From: CP2-2F sp034432555
GTDB lineage: Bacteria > Chloroflexota > Anaerolineae > Aggregatilineales > UBA2796
Direction of reading: 5' to 3'
Assembly (NCBI GenBank): GCA_034432555.1
Contig: DAOUBW010000026.1
Location: 62,001-126,000, forward strand
DNA length: 64,000 nucleotides
Both the position numbers and the translations under genes were made by a program. The notes below the pieces were generated by a model. That model was not told where the DNA came from. It was given only the letters and a program-made list of their open reading frames with translations, and made no database searches. Shown here in pieces: positions 1-8,288 of the stretch (positions are counted from its first letter, which is position 1; the number at the start of each line of letters is the position of its first letter).

Positions 1-1064
1 GTCTCAAACTGAGCGCCGTCTAGGGCAGGGAAGGGCAGCACAAGCGTGAGCGTGCGCTGCTCAGCGCGTAGGGCGTCTGCCAGTGCGCTGACGAACACCG
101 TGTAGCTTTCGCGCAAAGTAGCGGACAGGCTGAGATACTCAAGGGCGATGCCGCTGTAGGGCTGGCTAACAGCAAATTCGACCAAGCGCGTGATGTGCGC
201 GGCGCGGCGGTCAGGATCGCTGATGAGCGATTCGATCAGGGCGGCGTCCATCGCGGAGTCGGCGCGGTAGTTACGAATAAGCGGCACCACCGCATAGCTG
301 CGCCCAAAGCTAATCCCAGAAGGCAGGGCGCCATCGAGGGCGCCTTCTGCGTTGGGCAGCAGCCCTGCGGGATGAATCACGTTAGCAATAGCGGCGATCT
401 CGGGCTTGAATGCCTGTCCCGCTTCGATTACTGCGCTCACGATAGGCACTTGCGGCGCGAGGCGTGCCACAATCAGGGCATCGGGCAGGCGCTGCGCCCC
501 GTTTAGAACTGTCACCAACGAAAGTTTTTCATCAATCAGGGCGCGTTGGGCAGGGATGAACTGCCAGCGGCGCACCTCAGCATCATAGCCGTACAAATCT
601 GCGTGGGAAGGCTCTAAACCGCTAGGGATCGCAAGGGCAAGCGTCAGCGAGTCGGGCGGTGTGCCGCGCTGTTCCAAACGGTAGACCTCGCCAAAGGGTG
701 TAATGGCTTTGGGTAAGGCATCCCGCGCTTGGCGCAGCAAGGGATCGGTTGGTGCGGGCAAGCCGCCAAAAGCAGCCGCTTCTAGGCGGCTGAGGCGGAT
801 GTTCAAGCTGTTAGTAGAGGCAGCGCTCAGCGTCAGATCGCCAAAGGTCAGGCGGTTTGCCAGCGGCGCGAAGGGCGTGCCAAAAAGCTGCTCGCCAAGC
901 GAGAAGGGCGGTAGCAAAAGCGCTAAAAAGGTCAGCAGTGCTGCAAAGATCAGGGCGAGGACGCTCAGCGCGCAGCCAAAGCCATTCTGTGAACGGCGCA
1001 GCGGCTGCGAAAGCGTTGCTGTGCGCCGCTTTTCTTTGCTCACTTTTTCCGCTGAAGATGCCAT
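1..1064 (-). CDS. Partial membrane-anchored GH18-like protein (3' end outside window)
   Basis: This reading frame runs off the left edge. About 354 codons are visible from an ATG at 1064. The N-terminus is basic and is followed by one hydrophobic segment (about residues 33-52), so the rest is probably outside the membrane. The C-terminal visible part reads like a TIM-barrel sugar-hydrolase fold. A GIALEY segment follows a conserved strand and sits where GH18 enzymes carry DGxDxDxE. The acidic catalytic pattern is not intact here, so it may be a binding or structural relative of spore-type GH18 proteins. The fold call is inference and the membrane anchor is seen directly. It is transcribed in the same direction as the arginase gene, which lies upstream, 116 bp away. 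Confidence 0.5.
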   Translation of the reverse strand, partial: MASSAEKVSKEKRRTATLSQPLRRSQNGFGCALSVLALIFAALLTFLALLLPPFSLGEQLFGTPFAPLANRLTFGDLTLSAASTNSLNIRLSRLEAAAFGGLPAPTDPLLRQARDALPKAITPFGEVYRLEQRGTPPDSLTLALAIPSGLEPSHADLYGYDAEVRRWQFIPAQRALIDEKLSLVTVLNGAQRLPDALIVARLAPQVPIVSAVIEAGQAFKPEIAAIANVIHPAGLLPNAEGALDGALPSGISFGRSYAVVPLIRNYRADSAMDAALIESLISDPDRRAAHITRLVEFAVSQPYSGIALEYLSLSATLRESYTVFVSALADALRAEQRTLTLVLPFPALDGAQFE

Positions 1065-1180
1065 ACGCGCTGCGAAACTTCCTGCCCTTTGACGGGTTTC
1101 TTTACAGATATGAAACGATATTGTAACACTTCCCGCGAACTCTGCAAAGCGTTGGTGGGTCGTGCCCTGCCTACGTCACG

Positions 1181-2101
1181 CTACAGAATACGCTTGCCAA
1201 GCAGGCTGGCAGCAAGCTCGACGGCAGTCTCCGCCGTTTGGTTGCGCTCATCAAGAATTGGGTTGATCTCCACAATATCCATGGAGCGCACCTTGCCCGA
1301 TGACGACAAAATCTCCATGAGCAGGTGCGCCTCACGGTAGCTGATGCCGCCGCGCACGGGCGTGCCAACGCCGGGTGCATCATCGGGATCGAGCGCGTCC
1401 ATATCAAGGCTGACGTGCAGTGCGTCGAGGAAGTTTAGGCGGTCTAGGGCGCGGCGCGTCACCTCAGCGATACCGTGTTCGTCAATATCGGTCATGGTGA
1501 AAACCGAAATGTGGCTTTGGGCAAGGCGCGCGCGCTCAGGCGCGTCCAGATCGCGCACGCCGATCATCACAATTTGCGAGGGCTGCACCTTGGCGCCAGC
1601 ATAGCCAATATTCACCAAGGCAGGTGCGCCCTGCCCGATCAGGGCTGCCACAGGCATCCCATGCACATTGCCTGAGGGTGAAGTCTCAGGGATATTGAAA
1701 TCGCCGTGGGCATCTACCCACACAATGCCCGTCGGACGGCGGCTGGTCATGGCGGAAATGCTGCCCATGCTAATGCTGTGATCGCCTCCCAAGATGATGG
1801 CGAAATCGTCCTCAGGGATACACGCCAAAATTTCGCGGTAGATGGCATTGCAGACCTCTGCCACCGTCTCGACGTGCCGTGCGCGTTCATTGGCGTTGCG
1901 CGAGGCTTGTTCGCGCTCGGTCACTTCTTCCACCACTGGCACGTCAAGATTGCCGCAATCATGCACTGTGCAGCCAAGCCGCTGCAAACGCTCTTGCAAG
2001 CCGGCGTAGCGCACTGCGCTTGGACCCATATCCACGCCGCGCCGTTGCTGACCCATGTCCATAGGCACGCCCAAAATGCGTACCGTGTGCGAAGCACTCA
2101 T
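1181..2101 (-). CDS. rocF: Arginase
   Basis: Hydrolyses arginine to ornithine and urea in the cytoplasm. The protein carries the ureohydrolase manganese ligands in order: GGDHS near residue 105, DAHGDFN near 130, and SLDMDALDP near 230. The segments GVPMDMGQ, RRGVDMGPSA and VEINPILDERN are typical of bacillary-type arginase rather than agmatinase. Length (306 residues) is normal. I chose the ATG at 2101 because it leaves only a few residues before the conserved ILGVPMD strand. A TTG at 2116 with a closer AGGA box is the alternative. The agmatinase gene lies 1 kb away on the other strand, so arginine and polyamine metabolism cluster here. Confidence 0.93.
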   Translation of the reverse strand: MSASHTVRILGVPMDMGQQRRGVDMGPSAVRYAGLQERLQRLGCTVHDCGNLDVPVVEEVTEREQASRNANERARHVETVAEVCNAIYREILACIPEDDFAIILGGDHSISMGSISAMTSRRPTGIVWVDAHGDFNIPETSPSGNVHGMPVAALIGQGAPALVNIGYAGAKVQPSQIVMIGVRDLDAPERARLAQSHISVFTMTDIDEHGIAEVTRRALDRLNFLDALHVSLDMDALDPDDAPGVGTPVRGGISYREAHLLMEILSSSGKVRSMDIVEINPILDERNQTAETAVELAASLLGKRIL

Positions 2102-2158
2102 AAAATGCACATCCAAACTTTCCTAGTTGTAAAACTATACGGTGGTAGGCGATCAGGC

Positions 2159-2998
2159 TCAGCCCAACAGGAAGCCGTCCCAAGTGCCAGTCAGGGCGAA
2201 GCGCACGATGCTGATCGCACCTAGCTCAATCAGCGCCAAAGTGAAGCCTGCCAGCAGCGGCACCACCAGATCGCGCCATGCCCGCGCCCGCCGATCGCGG
2301 CGCAGCACTGAGACAAACAGCGCCGCACCGATCAGGCTGAGCAGGCACAGCACGCTCAGGCTGCTCAGCACGCCAAGCACCCACAGCAGCAGCGGACGCC
2401 CACTCAGCACCAGCAGTGCCACACCACCTGCCGCAGCGCATACCACCAGCAGATCGCGCCCGTCATCCAGGCTGCGAGCAGGCAGCGGCTGCGCCCACAA
2501 AGTGCTGTTGAAGAACGGCACCACCAAATGGGCAACCGCGATGCCCGTCAACAAACCTGTGATCAAGCGCAGCGGATTGGTGGGCATGTAAACAGGGTCA
2601 TAGTCGGGAAAGAGCGTTAGATAGCTGTTGATGCCGTCAATGCCCAGCAGCACGATAAAGCCCAGCAGCACGACCACAATTAGTGGCGGCGGAAAACGAT
2701 AGGCACGCAGCCTGCCGCGTGCGGTCAGCAGCAGGTAGCTGAGCAGCACACCCAGATAAATGCCCGTGCAGCGCGCACACAGCGGCATCAGCAAGTTAGC
2801 ATCCACGTCAATTGGGAAGGTGCGTTCGGCGATGCGGTGGCAAATGGCATAGCCAACGGCAACTGCTTTGCCAAGCACGCCTTCTGGTGTACCAAACAGC
2901 CACAGCGCAAAGGTGAGCAGCGCGCCAAAGGCGATAATCAAGGCAGTGCGCCGCGAAAAGATCGGCGGGTTGGCGGTGGGAAAGTCAGGTGTTGTCAT
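2159..2998 (-). CDS. DUF2085 family integral membrane protein
   Basis: A 279-residue membrane protein with about six or seven hydrophobic segments. The diagnostic part is a CH residue pair near the N-terminal third, followed by an RTFP segment and the motif MPLCARCTGIYLG, which is the conserved cysteine motif of DUF2085 proteins. The clustered cysteines suggest metal or redox binding, but no function is established. The open frame extends upstream to 3088, yet the ATG at 2998 is the likely start because the earlier part would run into the divergent agmatinase promoter and lacks family similarity. It follows the agmatinase start divergently and precedes arginase in the same direction. Confidence 0.82.
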   Translation of the reverse strand: MTTPDFPTANPPIFSRRTALIIAFGALLTFALWLFGTPEGVLGKAVAVGYAICHRIAERTFPIDVDANLLMPLCARCTGIYLGVLLSYLLLTARGRLRAYRFPPPLIVVVLLGFIVLLGIDGINSYLTLFPDYDPVYMPTNPLRLITGLLTGIAVAHLVVPFFNSTLWAQPLPARSLDDGRDLLVVCAAAGGVALLVLSGRPLLLWVLGVLSSLSVLCLLSLIGAALFVSVLRRDRRARAWRDLVVPLLAGFTLALIELGAISIVRFALTGTWDGFLLG

Positions 2999-3090
2999 AG
3001 CGACAGATCGTAGCGCGTCACAGCGGTTTGGGCAACCTAACCCACACCATAAACGCGCTATACTTAAGCGCAGCACAGAAAGGATCACCT

Positions 3091-4008
3091 ATGCCCGATT
3101 ACCGTCCCGCAGCGCGCTTTTTAGGGCTGGAAGACGCCCACAACACACCCGACTCAGCCGCATGGCTGCTGCCTATTCCTTATGAGATGACGACCAGCTA
3201 CAGTGGTGGCACCAAACTGGGCGCGGCGGCAATTCTGGAGGCTTCCGCGCAGGTGGAACTCTACGACGCGGCAGTTGGCTGTGAGGCGGCACCGCTGTAT
3301 GGCGTTCACACGCTGCCCTTTCTGCACCCAACCCTTGAGTCGCCCGCCGCCGCCGCCGCCGAGATCACGGAAGCGGTCAGCGCGCTGAACACCCGCGATC
3401 ATCTGCTGATCACGCTTGGCGGTGAACACGCCATTACGCCCGCTGTGGTGCGTGCAATTACTGCCCACACGCCCGATCTGATCGTGGTGCAGCTTGATGC
3501 CCACGCCGACCTGCGCGACTCGTTCGATGGCACGCCGCACTCGCACGCTTGCGCGATGCGCCGCTGCCTCGATTCTGCGGCTGTGGGGGGCGTGATCGGC
3601 TTAGGCATTCGCTCGCTCTGCCAAGAGGAAGCTGACTTTGCCGCAACCTCTGATCGGGTGACGCTCATCACGGCGGAGCAGATGCACCGCGATACAGCAC
3701 GGCGCTACCTTGATCGCCTGCGTGAGCAGATCAGCGGGCGCAGCGTCTACCTGACCATTGACGTAGACGGACTCGATCCGTCAGTTATCAGCGCAACAGG
3801 CACGCCTGAGCCGGGCGGTATCGGTTGGTATGACTGCCTCGCCCTGATCGGCGTGGTGTGCAGCAGCGCGCACGTCGTCGCCTTCGATTGCGTGGAGCTG
3901 GCGCCAACCTACGGCGCTCATGCCTCAACCTTTGCAGCGGCAAAACTGGTCTATAAAACGCTTAACCAAATCATGCTGGCGCGTGGCAAACTCAGCGCAG
4001 CAGGCTGA
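3091..4008 (+). CDS. speB: Agmatinase
   Basis: Hydrolyses agmatine to putrescine and urea. Manganese-binding segments are GGEHAIT (about residue 113), LDAHADLRD (about 138) and LTIDVDGLDPS (about 220), with TPEPGG and FDCVELAP typical of the agmatinase branch. Length is 305 residues, as usual. The ATG at 3091 has an AGAAAGGA ribosome-binding site just upstream. The frame continues 63 bp further upstream without family similarity. Its product, putrescine, is also the likely substrate of the importer encoded at 42.3-46.7 kb. No arginine decarboxylase is visible in the window, so the source of agmatine is unknown here. Confidence 0.92.
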   Translation: MPDYRPAARFLGLEDAHNTPDSAAWLLPIPYEMTTSYSGGTKLGAAAILEASAQVELYDAAVGCEAAPLYGVHTLPFLHPTLESPAAAAAEITEAVSALNTRDHLLITLGGEHAITPAVVRAITAHTPDLIVVQLDAHADLRDSFDGTPHSHACAMRRCLDSAAVGGVIGLGIRSLCQEEADFAATSDRVTLITAEQMHRDTARRYLDRLREQISGRSVYLTIDVDGLDPSVISATGTPEPGGIGWYDCLALIGVVCSSAHVVAFDCVELAPTYGAHASTFAAAKLVYKTLNQIMLARGKLSAAG

Positions 4009-4029
4009 GCCGTGCTGCCCAATTATGGG

Positions 4030-4035
4030 TATAAT
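4030..4035 (+). promoter_or_regulatory. Candidate -10 box for the small duplicated protein
   Basis: A perfect TATAAT lies 56 bp before the start codon at 4091. No convincing -35 hexamer is seen at the usual spacing, so this is a weak candidate. Confidence 0.35.
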
Positions 4036-4090
4036 TCAGCCTAGTTGAATGGACTTTTGGCGCGGTGTAGGCTTTTTAGGAGCATAACTT

Positions 4091-4600
4091 ATGACAGGCG
4101 CAATGCGCGGACCCGATCAAGTGGATGTGAACGTTGCCATCCTGACCTCTGCCTTCCAAATACGCGGCAAAATGCCCGTCTTTGGCACGTTCCTCACCTT
4201 TATTAACGACGATCAGAAACCAACCATCACCATCAATAACGCGTTGGTGCTAGGCGTTCACACCACCAACCCCGCCGCACAGATGATGCAGCCCGAGATT
4301 TTGGTGCTAAAACGCGCTATTCAGGTCTTGGCGTTGGAGAGCGCGCCGCCTTCGGGCATTGTGCTTTCGCCACGCGCCGAGTCGCTGATGCTCTATACCG
4401 AGCAGTACGCTATTATGGGGCGCTGGCATATGTCGCCCGATATGCGTCTCCAAGATTTTGTGGATGCCTCTATCGCGCAGTTTTTGCCCGTCAGCAATGT
4501 GCGCTTGTATGCGCTCTTTCAGGCGCGGCAGGGCATGGTGCAAAACACACAGCTTGCCTTTGTGCATCGTGCCAATGCGCAGAGCTACCATAAGGCATAG
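4091..4600 (+). CDS. Hypothetical protein with an internally duplicated small beta domain
   Basis: I do not recognise a function. The 169-residue product is soluble and has no signal peptide. Its two halves look related. Residues about 14-55 contain ILTSAFQIRGKMP followed by a strand ending NALVLGV. Residues about 100-142 contain LMLYTEQYAIMGRWHM followed by FLPVSNVRLYAL. Each copy reads as a hydrophobic strand, a xxIxGxxxM turn and a closing beta strand, like a small beta-barrel. The start at 4091 follows an AGGAG box. The gene is followed by a strong hairpin that serves the convergent glgC gene. Conserved small proteins of this type occur in related genomes as far as I recall, but I cannot name the family safely. 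Confidence 0.7.
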   Translation: MTGAMRGPDQVDVNVAILTSAFQIRGKMPVFGTFLTFINDDQKPTITINNALVLGVHTTNPAAQMMQPEILVLKRAIQVLALESAPPSGIVLSPRAESLMLYTEQYAIMGRWHMSPDMRLQDFVDASIAQFLPVSNVRLYALFQARQGMVQNTQLAFVHRANAQSYHKA

Positions 4601-4627
4601 TTGCCTTGCGCACACTGCCACGCAAAA

Positions 4628-4658
4628 AAGCGCGGTGGGCACTGTTCCCACCGCGCTT
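4628..4658 (-). terminator. Intrinsic terminator of glgC
   Basis: A perfect 12-bp stem (4628-4639 with 4647-4658) encloses a 7-nt loop. On the minus strand it is followed by a run of T residues (complement of the A run at 4624-4629), which is the classic intrinsic terminator layout. It sits 5 bp beyond the glgC stop codon. It may also stop plus-strand transcription of the upstream gene, although no T run follows on that side. Confidence 0.88.
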
Positions 4659-4662
4659 GTGG

Positions 4663-5937
4663 TTAGTATTCCGCACGCTTTTTGGAGTCGCCCATCACTT
4701 TTTTGCCGTTTGGCACGCTCTTTTCAGGGAACTCTGCGAAATCGTCAGGACCCAAATCCGTGCCGATCACTACATTGCGCCCGATGGTAAAGCCTGCTGG
4801 GATATGCGCGCCCTTGCCGATCACGGTGATGCCCAAATCACCCGACTCGGTGATTTTGCCCACCTGCACATCATGCCCAACCACCACCTGTTTATCAATC
4901 ACGCAGCGCTCGACGACGGCGCCCGCCTCAATGTAAGTGTCGGTGAGGATGACGGACTCACGGATGACTGCGTTCGGTCCGACGTAGACGCCCGGCGAAA
5001 GCACAGAGCGCTCAACGACCGCACCTTCACAGATCACCGAGCCATCCGTGATCAGGCTGTCACGGATGGTGGACCCATTCTCGATCATGACCGGTGGGCG
5101 CTCCTCGCTGCGCGTGTGAATGACCCATGACCGGTCGTTCAGGTTGAGCGAGGGCGGACGGTTGAGCAAGTCCATGTGGGCTTCCCAGAAGGCATCGATC
5201 GTGCCGACATCCACCCAATAGCCATCGTAGGGATAAGCGTAGACCTTCAAGCCTTCTGCCACCATGCGCGGGATGATGTCTTTACCGAAATCGTGGTTGG
5301 AAGAAGCACGCGCCGCATCTTCCAGCAGCATCCGTTCCAGCAGTTCGGTGCGGAAAACGTAGACGCCCATGCTGGCAAGGTTGCTGGGTGGGTTGGCAGG
5401 CTTTTCCACAAAATCCTTCACGCGGTACTGCGCGTCCGTCTCCAGAATGCCGTAGCGGCTTGCCTCGTCCATCGGCACGCGGATCGTACAAATGGTGGCG
5501 TCCGCGCTTTTGTTGGTGTGGAAGGTCAGCAGTGTGTAATAATCCATCTGATAGATGTGATCACCAGACAGGATCAAGATGTTCTCTGGCTGGCGGCGGC
5601 GCACGAAATTCAGGTTTTGGTAGACAGCATCGGCAGTGCCAACGTACCAGTCAGTATCCTTTCGCCCTTTATAGGGCTGGAGCATATGCACGCCGCCGGT
5701 GAAGCTGCGGTCTAAGTCCCACGGCTGCCCGCGCCCGATGTGATCCATCAGGCTGTGTGGGCGGTATTGCGTTAGGATCAGCACATCAAAAATATTCGAA
5801 TTAACGCAGTTGCTCAATGTAAAATCTATAATACGGTATTTGCCGGCAAACGGCACGGCAGGTTTGGCACGCTTGGCGGTGAGGACGCTGAGGCGCGTCC
5901 CTTCACCGCCTGCGAGGATTACGGCACGAGTTCTCAT
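4663..5937 (-). CDS. glgC: Glucose-1-phosphate adenylyltransferase
   Basis: Makes ADP-glucose from glucose-1-phosphate and ATP, the committed step of bacterial glycogen synthesis. The N-terminus has the nucleotidyltransferase signature LAGGEGTRL followed by the K of KPAVPFAGKYR. LSGDHIYQMDY, FVEKP and GYWVDVGT mark the sugar-phosphate site. The C-terminal third is a left-handed beta-helix with hexapeptide repeats. The ATG at 5937 places the signature at residue 5 and has a TTGGAG box upstream. The frame extends to 6015 but that part overlaps the neighbouring MFS gene. No other glycogen gene lies in the window. It follows the MFS gene in the same direction. Confidence 0.93.
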   Translation of the reverse strand: MRTRAVILAGGEGTRLSVLTAKRAKPAVPFAGKYRIIDFTLSNCVNSNIFDVLILTQYRPHSLMDHIGRGQPWDLDRSFTGGVHMLQPYKGRKDTDWYVGTADAVYQNLNFVRRRQPENILILSGDHIYQMDYYTLLTFHTNKSADATICTIRVPMDEASRYGILETDAQYRVKDFVEKPANPPSNLASMGVYVFRTELLERMLLEDAARASSNHDFGKDIIPRMVAEGLKVYAYPYDGYWVDVGTIDAFWEAHMDLLNRPPSLNLNDRSWVIHTRSEERPPVMIENGSTIRDSLITDGSVICEGAVVERSVLSPGVYVGPNAVIRESVILTDTYIEAGAVVERCVIDKQVVVGHDVQVGKITESGDLGITVIGKGAHIPAGFTIGRNVVIGTDLGPDDFAEFPEKSVPNGKKVMGDSKKRAEY

Positions 5938-5976
5938 AGCGCACTCCAATAAGGCAACTATTTTGCACTTGTGCTG

Positions 5977-5982
5977 ATTATA
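5977..5982 (-). promoter_or_regulatory. Candidate -10 box for glgC
   Basis: TATAAT on the minus strand, 39 bp before the glgC start. No good -35 hexamer was found, so glgC could instead be read through from the MFS gene. Confidence 0.35.
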
Positions 5983-6011
5983 GCCGAGAACGGCGCAATG
6001 TGCGCCTAAGG

Positions 6012-7340
6012 TCATTCGGCGGATTGAACAGATTGAATAGTGGGCGCAGCTTCAGGCGGCGCAAAGTCCTCTGCTGTAGGTGGGCTTGCTTTACTGCCGC
6101 TCTCGATGCCCATGAGTGCTTGGTTAGAGCTGCCGTAGAGCGCCGCTAACAGGCAGGCAATGCCTGCTACGATGAACCACGCCTGCACACCGATTCCATC
6201 AGCGACGGGTCCGGCGATCAGCAGGCTCAGCGGCGTAATGCCAGAGGATAAGCTGCCCATCAGCCCGAAAACGCGCCCTTGCATTGATGGCTCAACGGTT
6301 GCCTGCATCAGGGCGCTGATCGGCGCATTGGCAAGTGCAAGCATCACACCGACAACGAACATGCCCGTCACGGCTATGCCTAAGCCACTGCTCGGCGCAA
6401 GCCCAACCAACAAAATGCCCACACCCACGCCGCTAATTCCTAACAGGATGGTATGCATTTTGCGGCGGAAACCACCCCACGCGCCCAACAGCATTCCTCC
6501 CAAGATGATGCCAACGCCGAGCGCGGCGTTCATGGCTGCCAACCCTTCAGCACCTGCTTCAAAATGCTTGGCAACCAGCAGCGGCGAAAGGGCTGAGGCA
6601 GGCGTGAGCAGGAAGTTGAGCAGCATCGCTATGCCCAGCATGATCAGCAAGCCGCGCCACGCCCGCACATACCGCAAGCCCTCGCGGAACTCTGCCCAAA
6701 AGGAACTTTTGACCACCTCACCCTTTGAATCCGTGCGGCGCTGCGGCTGCGGCACGCTGAAGAAGACCAGCGGCAGCACAGCCATCAAGGCAGTGGCTAC
6801 ATCAATCAGCAGGATGCCAAACATGGGTAGCAAACTCAGCAGCAGCGCGCCCAACGCCGGACCAAGAATGTTCATTGATCCATGCAATGCCTGATTAATA
6901 CCTGCCACTCGTGCGTAGTGCTTTTCTGGCACCATTAACGTTGTAGATGCCTGCATGGCAGGTGCGTGAAAGGTGCCGCCCAGTGAGCGCAGCATTAACA
7001 GCACATAAATATGCCAAACTTGCACCGTTTCGGTGGCGAACAACACTGCCAAGACCAGCGTACAAAGCGCGATCAGGCTGTCGGCGGTCATCATAACCAC
7101 TCGCCGATTCCAACGATCCACTAAGGCGCCCACCATTGGGCTAAAAAGCACCTGTGGCAGCATGGCAGCTAGTGTTGCCGTCGCCAAGACGGTCGCAGAG
7201 CCTGTGGTTGCCGTCAGCCACCATACAAGGGCAAACTGGACTAGGTTACTGCCCAACAGCGAGAGCGCCTGCCCTGTCCAAATCGTGAAGAACCGCCGCT
7301 GCCAACCCCTGCCATTCTGTAAAGAAGTTTCGGTGGTCAC
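6012..7340 (-). CDS. MFS drug-exporter-like transporter (DHA3 type)
   Basis: A 442-residue polytopic membrane protein with about twelve hydrophobic segments. The start FFTIWTGQALSLLGSNLVQF and the loop GALVDRWNRRVVMM between helices 2 and 3 are characteristic of the proton-driven DHA3 / macrolide-efflux group of the major facilitator superfamily. The central cytoplasmic loop is basic and charged (near QRRTDSKGEVVKS). The TetR gene lies upstream in the same direction with a 103-bp gap, which fits export of a compound sensed by that regulator. The substrate cannot be predicted. Confidence 0.85.
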   Translation of the reverse strand: MTTETSLQNGRGWQRRFFTIWTGQALSLLGSNLVQFALVWWLTATTGSATVLATATLAAMLPQVLFSPMVGALVDRWNRRVVMMTADSLIALCTLVLAVLFATETVQVWHIYVLLMLRSLGGTFHAPAMQASTTLMVPEKHYARVAGINQALHGSMNILGPALGALLLSLLPMFGILLIDVATALMAVLPLVFFSVPQPQRRTDSKGEVVKSSFWAEFREGLRYVRAWRGLLIMLGIAMLLNFLLTPASALSPLLVAKHFEAGAEGLAAMNAALGVGIILGGMLLGAWGGFRRKMHTILLGISGVGVGILLVGLAPSSGLGIAVTGMFVVGVMLALANAPISALMQATVEPSMQGRVFGLMGSLSSGITPLSLLIAGPVADGIGVQAWFIVAGIACLLAALYGSSNQALMGIESGSKASPPTAEDFAPPEAAPTIQSVQSAE

Positions 7341-7443
7341 TTGAACCCTCCCCGTAAAAAGTTTATCCAGCCTGTGGATAGTATACGCTATTTTTGCGGA
7401 TAGGTTTCAATATTCTTGAAGATGACCTTGATTTTATTAAATA

Positions 7444-8079
7444 TCAGGTTGAACTTTCACTTCTAGGGCAGCCTAACGCAGCAAGGAATGTCTCTGCCAT
7501 GTGCGCGGCAATTTGGGCGCCGTTCAGTTTACCATCTTCCCGATACCAAACACTGATCCAGTTTTGCGCACCAAGCAGCGCTTTGGTGAAGATACCCGTT
7601 TCCACCTGCCGAAAAACGCCCATCTGAATACCGCGCTCAATCACCGTCCGAAAGCAGCGCTCAAAGGTGGCGCGCCGCGCAAGGAAGGCGTCCCGTTCGG
7701 CGGCGCTCGGATCATCAGGTGCAAGGCTGATCAGTGTGCGTATCTCAAAGACCATCGCCGCGCCCACCGAGACATTCTGCGTCACTGCCAGCGCGTGCGC
7801 TGCGATCATTTGGCGCAGTGTTTCATCAGGCGGTAAGTTTTGGGCAAGGATGCTTTCTAACTGAGCCAGGACGTTATCCATGCCCACATTCAGCACTGCC
7901 AGCAGCAAATCTTGCTTGCCAGACGGAAAGTGGTGGTAGAGGCTGCCCGCCGTCAAGCGCACGCGGCGCGCAATATCTGCCATGGTGGCACCTGCATAAC
8001 CGCGCTCGCGGAAAACTGTGGCGGCTGCCTGCAAAATATCAGTGCGGTGAACGGTTTGGTCGGCGGGTTTGCGCGGCAC
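7444..8079 (-). CDS. TetR/AcrR family transcriptional regulator
   Basis: The N-terminal 50 residues form the TetR DNA-binding domain: ILQAAATVFRERGYAGATM, then ADIARRVRLTAGSLYHHF and the KQDLL helix. The C-terminal part (to residue 211) is a ligand-binding helical domain. A consensus promoter at 8129-8157 and a palindrome at 8107-8126 sit directly upstream, so it most likely represses its own transcription. The MFS gene follows 103 bp downstream in the same direction and is probably co-transcribed and controlled with it. Loss of repression by a substrate would induce the exporter. This is a known logic for the family, inferred here. Confidence 0.9.
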   Translation of the reverse strand: MPRKPADQTVHRTDILQAAATVFRERGYAGATMADIARRVRLTAGSLYHHFPSGKQDLLLAVLNVGMDNVLAQLESILAQNLPPDETLRQMIAAHALAVTQNVSVGAAMVFEIRTLISLAPDDPSAAERDAFLARRATFERCFRTVIERGIQMGVFRQVETGIFTKALLGAQNWISVWYREDGKLNGAQIAAHMAETFLAALGCPRSESST

Positions 8080-8106
8080 GGGCTAAAAGCTCCTTAGGTG
8101 TGGTTT

Positions 8107-8126
8107 AATCAAATTTATATTTGGTT
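8107..8126. promoter_or_regulatory. Palindromic operator, probably for the TetR regulator
   Basis: AATCAAAT (8107-8114) and ATTTGGTT (8119-8126) form an inverted repeat with one mismatch around a 4-bp centre. CAAAT/ATTTG is perfect. It lies immediately downstream of the -10 box, over the expected transcription start, where a bound repressor would block transcription. I found no second copy in the gap before the MFS gene. Confidence 0.7.
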
Positions 8127-8128
8127 GG

Positions 8129-8157
8129 ATTATAGAGCGCGCCGCATGGCGAGTCAA
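8129..8157 (-). promoter_or_regulatory. Sigma70-type promoter of the tetR-MFS unit
   Basis: Reading on the minus strand, TTGACT (8157-8152), a 17-bp spacer and TATAAT (8134-8129). This is the best promoter match in the window: 5 of 6 and 6 of 6 bases with optimal spacing. Confidence 0.85.
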
Positions 8158-8242
8158 TTTGCACGCGGATGGGATGTGGTGAGGACGAAGGATAACGCCA
8201 AGTTGGGTGGCTTACAGAAGGCTGTCGCTAAGTCAAAGCTAG

Positions 8243-8269
8243 GTGGGCGACGATCCCTGCATCGCCCAC
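8243..8269 (-). terminator. Hairpin after ribF
   Basis: An 8-bp GC-rich stem (8243-8250 with 8262-8269) with an 11-nt loop, 20 bp beyond the ribF stop codon. The minus-strand T run after it is short, so it is a probable but not strong terminator. Confidence 0.5.
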
Positions 8270-8288
8270 TGCCTTTTGGCGCGTTCGC

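Noticed and set aside
5938..6015. An upstream start for glgC giving 26 extra residues
   Set aside because: The extension overlaps the MFS gene end and lacks family similarity. The ATG at 5937 has a ribosome-binding site and places the nucleotide motif correctly.
6160..6894. A 244-codon plus-strand frame opposite the MFS gene
   Set aside because: The minus-strand product is a clear MFS transporter. The antisense product has no domain, and long shadow frames are common at this base composition.
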